This document shows, piece after piece, positions 9,241 through 16,185 of a stretch of DNA of 64,000 bases. A program made the translations under genes and the position numbers. The stretch is from positions 42,470-106,469 of the forward strand of contig JBBRQD010000006.1 of the NCBI GenBank assembly GCA_038227045.1, written 5' to 3'. The notes below the pieces were generated by a model. The model ran no database searches. It was not told the origin of the DNA and saw only the letters and a list, made by a program, of their open reading frames with translations. How positions within the stretch are numbered: position 1 is the stretch's first letter; each line of letters begins with the position of its first letter. This stretch comes from JANXLS01 sp038227045 (GTDB lineage: Bacteria > Planctomycetota > SZUA-567 > H5-PLA8).

Positions 9241-10533
9241 GTGATGAACCTGTCCCTGTTTCTTGAACCCCATCGGCTGCGCCGCTTCCTTCTGCAACTT
9301 TATCGCGCGGGCGTGATCCTGTTGCTGGCCATGCTGGTCCGCAATCACCGCGTGCGCTTGCAGATCGACACCGATTTTCCCGTGACTCTCGCCGAAGTAC
9401 TGCCCTTTTTACCGGACGCCTCGCGGCTTCAAGTCGATACCGAACGCATGGGCCTTGAAGTCCTCGACGCCAGGCGCGCACGTATTGGCTATGCCGTGCG
9501 CACGCAGCCGGTCTGCAAGGATATTGTCGGATACTCAGGCCCGACCGACGCCATGCTCGTCTTCGATTCAAAATGGGTCGTTCGCGGTGTCAAGATTCGC
9601 GGCAGCCGCGACACCTACACGCACTTTTTCGATGTCTCCACCGACCGCTATTTTCTGAAATCCTGGGAGGGCAAGACCTGGGAGCAGATTGCCGAAATGG
9701 ATTTGAAGAAGGCCGGCGTTGAAGGTGTTTCGGGCGCGACATTGACCAGCATGGCCGTGGCGCGCAGCTTAGTCTTTCGGCTCAAGAATGGGGCTGCTAT
9801 TACGTCTGCTGAGCCGCCGCCGGTGTCGTTTCACGCGGCCGATTTCGGGTTGCTTGCCGCGCTGGGGGGCGCGCTGCTGATTGCATTCAGCCGGTTGCGC
9901 GGCCTAAAATATCTGCGCGGATGGTGGCAAATTGTACTCCTTGGTGGCGTTGGATTTCTGAACGGACAATTGCTGGCGGTGGCGCTTTTCGGCGGATGGG
10001 CTGTATCTGGAGTGGCGTGGCGGAGCGCCCCGGCGTTGGCCCTGCTCGCGGCTGCGGCGCTGTTGGTTCCGTGGATTTCGAAGAAGGCGTTGTACTGCCA
10101 ATATTTCTGCCCGCATGGTGCGGCACAGGAGTGGATTCATCGTCTGGCGCCGAAGTCGTGGCGCATCAATTTGTCGCCGGGCGTATCGGCGGGATTGCGC
10201 TGGCTGCCCGGGCTGCTGCTGCTCGTCGCCTTGATCGTCACGATGCTCAAACTCCCCTGCGAACTGGCGGACATCGAACCCTTCGACGCATACGTTGTGC
10301 GCGCGTGGGGCGGAACAATGGCCGTCGCAGTGGCAGGACTTTTCGCGGCGCTATTCGTCCCGATGGCCTACTGCAAATTCGGCTGCCCAACCGGAGCCCT
10401 GCTCGAATTCATCCGCGCGCGAGGCCCCCAGGATCGGTTCAGTAAAAGAGACGCATTCGCGCTGATTTTGGTAGCGGCCACGATATGGATGTACGCCGAC
10501 TACAGCCAAATCAAAGCCTGGATAGTAGGGTGA
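9241..10533 (+). CDS. FMN-binding/polyferredoxin-like membrane protein (NosR/NapH-related)
   Basis: 430 residues. Residues about 15-35 form a membrane anchor; residues 70-180 match an FMN-binding domain, including the flavinylation-type motif VSGATLTS near residue 161, where FMN is usually attached to the Thr by ApbE. At least five further membrane segments follow (about 200-420), with two iron-sulfur-type loops, CQYFCPHGAAQEW and CKFGCPTGAL, each giving the CxxxCP pattern seen in NosR and NapH. It probably moves electrons between the membrane and an outside flavin. No ApbE, nitrous-oxide or nitrate reductase genes are in the window. Start is GTG 9241 or ATG 9244; neither has a clear ribosome site. 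Confidence 0.75.
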   Translation: MMNLSLFLEPHRLRRFLLQLYRAGVILLLAMLVRNHRVRLQIDTDFPVTLAEVLPFLPDASRLQVDTERMGLEVLDARRARIGYAVRTQPVCKDIVGYSGPTDAMLVFDSKWVVRGVKIRGSRDTYTHFFDVSTDRYFLKSWEGKTWEQIAEMDLKKAGVEGVSGATLTSMAVARSLVFRLKNGAAITSAEPPPVSFHAADFGLLAALGGALLIAFSRLRGLKYLRGWWQIVLLGGVGFLNGQLLAVALFGGWAVSGVAWRSAPALALLAAAALLVPWISKKALYCQYFCPHGAAQEWIHRLAPKSWRINLSPGVSAGLRWLPGLLLLVALIVTMLKLPCELADIEPFDAYVVRAWGGTMAVAVAGLFAALFVPMAYCKFGCPTGALLEFIRARGPQDRFSKRDAFALILVAATIWMYADYSQIKAWIVG

Positions 10534-10539
10534 AGATGA

Positions 10540-10612
10540 AAAGGTAACAAGGTGACAAGGTGAGGGGGGTGACAAGGTGAAACGGCGTGTGTTGTTTCAC
10601 CCCCTCACCCCA
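10540..10612. repeat. ACAAGGTG direct-repeat/palindrome element
   Basis: Three close copies of ACAAGGTGA with GTGAGGGGGG between them, facing GTTTCACCCCCTCAC on the other side, so the whole can fold back on itself. It fills the gap between the convergent FMN-binding and DUF3472 genes. Only one copy is in the window, with partial likeness (GACAAGCAGACAGCGAGACAAGG) inside the element near 38.6 kb. Confidence 0.5.
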
Positions 10613-10619
10613 ACATTTT

Positions 10620-11501
10620 TCACAGCCCCTCGGGAGGTTTCGGTGCCTCATTTTTCCCCGCCGGGCGTTCGAAAGTCGAATTCAAGTCGCGCGAGCGTTT
10701 GGCATCGCCGCCGGTTGCCAGATAGAAATCGCTCTCTTTTGAAATCCCCGCGTCGTTGTTCTCAAGCGGCGTCGCATCACCGGTGAATCGCGCTTTCAGC
10801 AGTTCGGCCCATTTTCCATCCAGCGTTCGAACCCAGCCATTGCCAAACCGCGCACGGCGCTCCTCGCCCACGCTCTTGCCATCGCGGCGAAAATCTTCAA
10901 CGAAGGAATACAAGCCCGTCAAGTGCGCGGTATGAGCCGTCGTTTGAAATGTCGCGAGCTTCTTCCATTCTTTTTTTTCGGCGATGAAAAAGTAGCCCGT
11001 GTAAACGCTCGATTTTCCATCCGCTTTGCACGAGACGAGAAATTTCTGTGTCTCGCCGATTTTCCAATCGAACGGAAACATGCTCTTGCCGCCGGTGCCT
11101 TCGCCACCAAAACGGCTGACAGTGACACCTTCGCCCTCGTACAGAACCTTGACGCGATCGTCGTCCTTGACGCTGCTCGGATCGTTCTGCTTGCCCGGAT
11201 CCCAGACCGAAAACAGGACCACTTTTTTGCCGTTTCCCAGTTCTTGAATTCCGAAGTACCCGGAACGAAATCCGCACGCCATGAAATAAGTGCCGCGAGT
11301 GGACTGCTCGACCGTCGCTTCTGTGTAAAAAAGGTCCGCTTCAGCTTTGCCGCCGGCCGGCGCTGGAATGGGATAGCCTAGGTGCACGGAACGAGCCGCG
11401 CGAGGCGCAGGCTTCGGCTTTTCGTCTTCCGCATACACGGCGGCCAAACAAAGAAGAGTCATTGCGAAGAAAGCGGCGAACGAATAATTGCGTCGAATCA
11501 T
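10620..11501 (-). CDS. Secreted DUF3472-type protein
   Basis: 293 residues from ATG 11501, which has GGAG seven bases upstream and begins a signal peptide (MIRRNYSFAAFFAMTLLCLA). The body matches my knowledge of the DUF3472 family: YFMACGFRSGYFGIQ, LFSVWDPG, FGGEGTGGKSMFPFDW, VYTGYFFIAEKKEWKKLATF, LYSFVEDF. Members are secreted, found mostly in Planctomycetota, Verrucomicrobia and Bacteroidota, often next to polysaccharide-degrading genes; their activity is not established. An open frame continues 28 codons upstream but without a ribosome site. Confidence 0.75.
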   Translation of the reverse strand: MIRRNYSFAAFFAMTLLCLAAVYAEDEKPKPAPRAARSVHLGYPIPAPAGGKAEADLFYTEATVEQSTRGTYFMACGFRSGYFGIQELGNGKKVVLFSVWDPGKQNDPSSVKDDDRVKVLYEGEGVTVSRFGGEGTGGKSMFPFDWKIGETQKFLVSCKADGKSSVYTGYFFIAEKKEWKKLATFQTTAHTAHLTGLYSFVEDFRRDGKSVGEERRARFGNGWVRTLDGKWAELLKARFTGDATPLENNDAGISKESDFYLATGGDAKRSRDLNSTFERPAGKNEAPKPPEGL

Positions 11502-11581
11502 GTGATACTCCCAAATTCGGTGAAACAAGTTTAACCGGTTTGATAACAGTGCCGTCACAAATTTGGTTGTGGTGCGGACGT

Positions 11582-12496
11582 TCATCCGCGCGGATGAAAC
11601 TGCCGATGGACGCCCAGCAGCCGCTTGGCGTCCACGTGCGTATAGAGTTCTGTTGTCGTGACATCGGCGTGGCCCAGCATTTCCTGCACGGCGCGCAGAT
11701 TCGCGCCGCCTTCGAGCAGGTGCGTGGCAAAGCTGTGACGCAGCGTATGCGGGCTGTATTTTCCGGCAAGGCCCGCGGCGCGGCCGTGCTTTTTGACCAG
11801 CGCCCAGACGTCCTCGCGCGCCATCGGCCGGCCGCCTTTGCTCAGGAAAAGCTTGCCGCCGTCTTTCGTGCCGCTCCAGCCTGGGCGTACGTGGACGAAA
11901 TACGCCCGGATCGCGTCGAGTGCCGGGCGGCCGACCGGAATGATGCGCGTCTTGTCGCCTTTTCCGGTGACGCGCACGGTGGCCTCTTCGAAATTCAAGC
12001 CGTCAACGCGCAAGCCGCACAGTTCGCTGACGCGCATGCCGGTGGCGTAAAGCAATTCCACAATGGCGCTGTCGCGCAGCGGAATCCTGCGCCGCCCCGT
12101 CCGTTCCATGGCTGCGGCCGGCGCTTGCGTGAGGGCCTGGGCGTTTTCTTGAGACAAAACGTGCGGCAGGCGCTTCCATTGTTTGGGCCGCTCGGCGTTG
12201 ACCCCGGGATCGCGCTGCAGAGTTCCCTCGGAGACCAGGAATTTCAGAAAACTCTTCGCCGCCGCCAAGCTGCGTGCCGCAGACGAACTTTTGTACGTCT
12301 GCTTTTGAGCCAGAAATCCGGTGAACGCACAGACCGTGTCGGGAGTGACCGCCGCCGCCGAACCCTCGCCACAGGCTTGGCAATGCTCGGCAAATAGCTT
12401 CAAATCGCGGGCGTAGGACTCCAGCGTATTGGCGGAATAACCGCGCTCGACCACGATGTAGTCGAGAAAGGATTTGACGTCGGCGTCGAAACTCAT
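11582..12496 (-). CDS. Tyrosine recombinase XerC/XerD
   Basis: 304 residues, the usual Xer length, with an N-terminal SAM-like core-binding domain (MSFDADVKSFLDYIVVERGY) and a C-terminal catalytic domain. The catalytic set can be read: Arg155 in ATGMRVSELCGL, Lys in TGKGDKTR, His240-x-x-Arg243 in SPHTLRHSFATHL, His266 in MLGH, and nucleophile Tyr275 in TTTELYTH. Function in this family is resolution of chromosome dimers at dif. No neighbouring integron, phage or att site is visible, so a housekeeping role is most likely. XerC and XerD cannot be told apart from one sequence. Confidence 0.9.
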   Translation of the reverse strand: MSFDADVKSFLDYIVVERGYSANTLESYARDLKLFAEHCQACGEGSAAAVTPDTVCAFTGFLAQKQTYKSSSAARSLAAAKSFLKFLVSEGTLQRDPGVNAERPKQWKRLPHVLSQENAQALTQAPAAAMERTGRRRIPLRDSAIVELLYATGMRVSELCGLRVDGLNFEEATVRVTGKGDKTRIIPVGRPALDAIRAYFVHVRPGWSGTKDGGKLFLSKGGRPMAREDVWALVKKHGRAAGLAGKYSPHTLRHSFATHLLEGGANLRAVQEMLGHADVTTTELYTHVDAKRLLGVHRQFHPRG

Positions 12497-12808
12497 GGCA
12501 TTCCATCTATCGGCTGACCCGGCGTCAAATCTTACATTTTTGTGCGGTCTTTCACTTTTGATGGTGCCGCGAAATCAAATCGCTAGAATAGAATATTCAA
12601 TGAATGATCGGGCGCACCAGAATTCGCAGTCTAAATGATGCCTGCCGAGGCAAAGGAAGATTAATGGTAAGAAAAAGTCCAATTGTGCAAGCCACTTGCG
12701 ATAGATCGAAAATAGCGCTGAAAAATGCGGGCATTTCGCCCTGTTTTCGCAGCGGTGCGAATTGGATTCCAAGCGTTGAGAAAATTGAATTGTTGAGCGG
12801 GTCGAGCC
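12497..12808. other. 312-base intergenic stretch without a gene
   Basis: Between the divergent Xer gene and the broken sensor gene. It is richer in A and T than its surroundings. A 70-codon open frame (12604-12816) shows no domain and no ribosome site and is not called. No terminator, repeat or convincing promoter was found. Confidence 0.5.
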
Positions 12809-13404
12809 ATGAATGACAGCATTGAATCCTATCGCAAATATATCGGCCTGGTTGATGCCGAAGTTGATGCATTGCGGGAAGCCCGTCCGCATATCGAACT
12901 GCATGCCGAGGCGTTTATTGAATGTTTCTATGCGCACCTGAAAGCCTTTGAGGGAACGCAGGCGTTCTTGAAAGAGGACGTCCTTCATAGGCTGCTGACC
13001 GCCCAGCTTATTATTTGTTGAGCCTGTTTGACGCAAAATTCGACGGATTATATCTGCAGAAGCGCCGTTCCATTGGACAAACGCATTTCCGCATTGGACT
13101 CGACTTCAAGTGGTACGTGGGTGCGTACGCCTTGTATCTCGATTACTTTGTGCCCGTCTTGAATAGCATATTCGAGAAAGACGAAATAAAGTGCGAGACG
13201 GCACAATCTGCGTTTCGCAAAGCCGTCCTGATGGACATGTCCATCGTGCTGGACGCGTACAACGAATGCGGTAGGGCGGAATTGGAGGCACTCAGGACGC
13301 AGGTGCTTCATCAGGAAAAACGGGCCACGATCGGGCCGCTCGCCAACGGGCTGGCGCATGAGATCGGCAACGTTGCCCATAGTACCAAAGGGGTTTCTTT
13401 TTGA
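12809..13404 (+). pseudogene. Broken globin-coupled sensor histidine kinase
   Basis: Two frames together give one protein. 12809-13021 encodes the start of a globin-coupled sensor (HIELHAEAFIECFYAHLKAF), ending at TGA after RLLTAQLIIC. The family continues in the next frame from about 13006 (YYLLSLFDAKFDGLYLQKRR), including IGQTHFRIGL with the expected proximal heme His and WYVGAYALYLDYF. A one-base loss near 13006-13009 explains the switch. The second frame reaches the start of a kinase H-box (KRATIGPLANGLAHEIGN) and then stops at 13404, so dimerisation and ATPase domains are gone. In the family this would be an oxygen or redox-sensing histidine kinase; here it is dead unless the sequence has errors. 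Confidence 0.75.
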
Positions 13405-13529
13405 CGCCCCGTTGGTTCTGAAAACCTTTCACCCCATCGCCTCGAACTCTTTCTCTGCTATAGATGTTTCCGGAAATCCCGCTAAAATGCCGGTCGTAAT
13501 TTCATTGAGACGCGAAAGGCATTGACGCA

Positions 13530-14786
13530 ATGGCCCGTAAGGGAGCGACGACGTTTGAGGAACTGGCCGTTGAAAACGGCCTGGTGACCGAAATGCAGGT
13601 TCAGGAGTGCCTCGCGGCGCAGTCGAAGGCACAGGCCGAGAACGCCGACGGCACGGCGACCGACACGATCGAAGCGATCATGCTGGCCAAGAGCTTCATG
13701 ACCGAAGATCAGGTGCGCGCGGTGAAAACCGCGCTCGGGCGCCTGCAACGCGACGAGGAAAAAGGCGACGCGCTGCGCATCGGCAACTACGAGATCATCG
13801 GCAAGATCGGCGATGGCGGGCTGGGCACCGTGTACAAGGCGCGCCAGATTTCCATGTCGCGCGAAGTTGCCGTCAAAGTGCTCCATAAAAAATGGCTCGG
13901 CGACGAGGAATTCAAGAAGCGCTTCCTGCTCGAAGCGCGCCTCGCCGGCCGCCTCAGCCACCAGAATTTGATCCAGGTCTACGACGTCGGGCGCGACCGC
14001 GGCGTGTATTATTTTTCGATGGAATTCATCGATGGCGAGACCGTCGAGGACATGATCGACCGCGTCGGGCCGCTGGACGTGCCGGACGCCATGGACATCG
14101 TGATCCAGATCATGCAGGCGATCAATTACATCAAGCAGTGGGACATCGTCCACCGTGACATCAAGCCCGGCAACATGATGATGACGCGGAAATTGCAGGT
14201 GAAGCTCGGCGACTTCGGCTTCGTCAAATCGAAGCTCGACCCGGTGATTTCGACGGAAGGCGAAGTGCTCGGCACGCCCGATTACATTTCGCCCGAACAG
14301 GCGATGGGCAACGACAACATCGACTGGCGTTCCGACCAATATTCGCTGGGCTGCTCGCTGTACCACATGCTCACCGGCAAGCCGCCCTACGAAGGCTCGG
14401 GCAGTTCGGTGATGCGCCAGCACATTCGCTCGGAACTGCCCGATCCGCGCACGATCAACCCGAAGATCACCGATCCGGTCATGACCATTCTGGAACGGAT
14501 GATGGCCAAGAATTCGGTCGACCGTTTTCAGGACGCGGCTCAGCTCATCGAAGATCTCGAATTGGTCAAGATGGGCCAGAACCCCTCGAACAAACCGCTG
14601 GACGCAGGGAAATCGACGATTATCCGCACCATCAACAGAGCGCAGGAACGCGTCGAAAAAGCCAAGACCGAAATCGAAGTGCTGCGCGAAGAAATCCGGC
14701 GCATGAGAATGTACGTGATCGTCGCCTGCATCGTCGCCGCCACGATGTTGATTGTCGCGGTGCTGGAATTTTTAATGAGGAAATGA
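13530..14786 (+). CDS. Transmembrane Ser/Thr protein kinase (PknB-like)
   Basis: 418 residues. An N-terminal helical region (1-75: FEELAVENGLVTEMQVQECL) resembles the small domain placed before kinases and type II secretion ATPases in myxobacteria and planctomycetes. The Hanks-type kinase follows: Gly loop GKIGDGGLGTVYK (91-103), Lys116 in VAVKVL, catalytic HRDIKPGN with Asp210, DFGFVK (228-233), and the DYISPEQA activation end. After a coiled coil (RAQERVEKAKTEIEVLREEI) comes one membrane segment at the extreme C-terminus, leaving almost nothing outside. The kinase thus faces the cytoplasm. The FHA-domain gene 1.4 kb further on is a likely partner. Confidence 0.93.
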   Translation: MARKGATTFEELAVENGLVTEMQVQECLAAQSKAQAENADGTATDTIEAIMLAKSFMTEDQVRAVKTALGRLQRDEEKGDALRIGNYEIIGKIGDGGLGTVYKARQISMSREVAVKVLHKKWLGDEEFKKRFLLEARLAGRLSHQNLIQVYDVGRDRGVYYFSMEFIDGETVEDMIDRVGPLDVPDAMDIVIQIMQAINYIKQWDIVHRDIKPGNMMMTRKLQVKLGDFGFVKSKLDPVISTEGEVLGTPDYISPEQAMGNDNIDWRSDQYSLGCSLYHMLTGKPPYEGSGSSVMRQHIRSELPDPRTINPKITDPVMTILERMMAKNSVDRFQDAAQLIEDLELVKMGQNPSNKPLDAGKSTIIRTINRAQERVEKAKTEIEVLREEIRRMRMYVIVACIVAATMLIVAVLEFLMRK

Positions 14787-14790
14787 CACC

Positions 14791-14817
14791 GTAGGGTGGG
14801 CTGCCAGCCCGTCCTAC
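14791..14817. repeat. Short palindrome GTAGGGTGGGCT / AGCCCGTCCTAC
   Basis: A 27-base imperfect palindrome between the kinase stop codon and the DUF58 start. Arms pair GTAGG-x2-GGGCT with AGCCC-x2-CCTAC around CGCC-like centre bases. It resembles the style of the other intergenic palindromes but is shorter. Confidence 0.5.
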
Positions 14818-14829
14818 AGAAGCTTTTCA

Positions 14830-16158
14830 ATGCCCTTCGCGCGCGTCAAAAATCTTCTGCTTCACATCCTTCTCTGGCCCTTCCGCACACTGATGCGTTT
14901 GACGCCCGACGGACTGCTCTTCGCCGCGCTGGCGGTGATGTGCGGCATGCTCTCGCTCGGGTCCAATAGTTGGTCCAATATTCCGCTGATCATCGCGCTG
15001 GTGTTGATCGCATTGTGGACCCTGTCGCTGTGGCATGGCTCGCGTGCGTTGAAAGCGGTATCGTTTCGCCGCCGCAGCGTTGAACATATCTTTTCCGGCG
15101 AGCCGCTCACCGTCACCGTCCAGCTCACCAACGCGTCCCAGTGGCCCGTCGCGGGACTGTTTGTGGCCGAGGACGTGACACAGGAAAGCCATACCGCGAC
15201 GGACGGCATCGCACAAGCAAACAGCCCGAATCGGCGCCCCGCCGCCGTGATTGCCGCGCACGGCAGCGCGTTTGTCATGGCGCTCGCGGGAAAAGAGTCG
15301 GGCCGCGCGACGTACACTCTCGCGCTGCGCAAGCGGGGCGTGTACACATTCGCGTCGTCGCGTCTCGAGACCGTCTACCCGCTCGGTTTTTTCCGCAGCG
15401 TGTCGCCGCGCCGCGCGCCGGGCAGGCTGATCGTCTATCCGCGGTTGGGCGAAGTGAATCCGTCATTGTTCGAGGACATCGAGCGTTCGATGGAAGCCAT
15501 GCGCCGCGCCCGGCCCTCGCGTGCGGAAGAAGAATTTCGCGGATTGCGCGAGTACCGCAGAGAAGACAATCCGCGTTGGATTCATTGGCGCGTGTCCGCG
15601 CGCGCCGGCGAATTGCTGGTGCGCGAGTTCGAGGAGCCGATGTCCAAGCGCGTGCTGCTGCTGCTCGACACCAATTTGCGCGGGATGGGTCCGCGGCGAT
15701 TTGCGGCGTTTGAGAACGCGATCTCATTCACCGCGACGGCCGTGCGCGAATTCGCGCGGCGCGGCATTGAAGTCGAATGCCTGGCACTTCAGCCGCAGGG
15801 CCGGGTGGCGCGCGTCTCCGTCAGCCGGGCGCGGCGAAATCTGGACACGCTGTTGGAAATGCTGGCCGTCATGCGCCGCGACGATTCTCGGGCCTTGGAT
15901 GCGCTGGTCGATTCCGTGCCGAGGCGTAGTTTGCATGGCGCGTTCGTGCTGGTGGCCGGGTTGGGCTCGTTGCGATCCGAAAACTCGCTGAAGTGGCTGA
16001 ACGCCGGAGACAACGCCGTGCGAATTCTGGACGCGCGAAGCGACGAATTCGCCCGGGTCTTTCGGCGCAATGTCGGCGGCACCGCCATCGACCGCGCCGC
16101 CGACGAGGACATGCTGATGAGCCTCGGAGACGACGAACTCGAGAGCGTCGAAGTGTAG
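14830..16158 (+). CDS. DUF58 domain membrane protein
   Basis: 442 residues with two adjoining N-terminal membrane helices (about 30-70: LLFAALAVMCGMLSLGS and LIIALVLIALWTLSLW), a beta-rich middle, and the DUF58 signature FRGLREYRREDNPRWIHWRVSAR near residues 236-258, followed by a vWA-like region (RVLLLLDTNLRGMG). DUF58 proteins usually sit with MoxR-type ATPases; none is present here, and the gene instead follows a Ser/Thr kinase by 43 bases, suggesting cotranscription. Exact role is not known. Confidence 0.85.
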   Translation: MPFARVKNLLLHILLWPFRTLMRLTPDGLLFAALAVMCGMLSLGSNSWSNIPLIIALVLIALWTLSLWHGSRALKAVSFRRRSVEHIFSGEPLTVTVQLTNASQWPVAGLFVAEDVTQESHTATDGIAQANSPNRRPAAVIAAHGSAFVMALAGKESGRATYTLALRKRGVYTFASSRLETVYPLGFFRSVSPRRAPGRLIVYPRLGEVNPSLFEDIERSMEAMRRARPSRAEEEFRGLREYRREDNPRWIHWRVSARAGELLVREFEEPMSKRVLLLLDTNLRGMGPRRFAAFENAISFTATAVREFARRGIEVECLALQPQGRVARVSVSRARRNLDTLLEMLAVMRRDDSRALDALVDSVPRRSLHGAFVLVAGLGSLRSENSLKWLNAGDNAVRILDARSDEFARVFRRNVGGTAIDRAADEDMLMSLGDDELESVEV

Positions 16159-16185
16159 TAGAGCCGAATGAATTTCGGCTCTACT
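16157..16185. terminator. Two-way hairpin spanning both convergent stop codons
   Basis: A perfect 12-base inverted repeat, AGTAGAGCCGAA / TTCGGCTCTACT with a five-base loop, overlaps the TAG of the DUF58 gene and the TAG of the FHA gene. The symmetry would give the same hairpin in either transcript. There is no T-run, so it may block reading or protect RNA ends more than terminate by itself. Confidence 0.6.

Noticed and set aside
12604..12816. 70-codon open frame before the sensor pseudogene
   Set aside because: No family, no ribosome site, and it runs into the start of the sensor gene in another frame.
13006..13021. UGA in the sensor kinase gene as another selenocysteine site
   Set aside because: The protein continues in a different frame after this UGA, so it is a frameshift, not a recoded codon.
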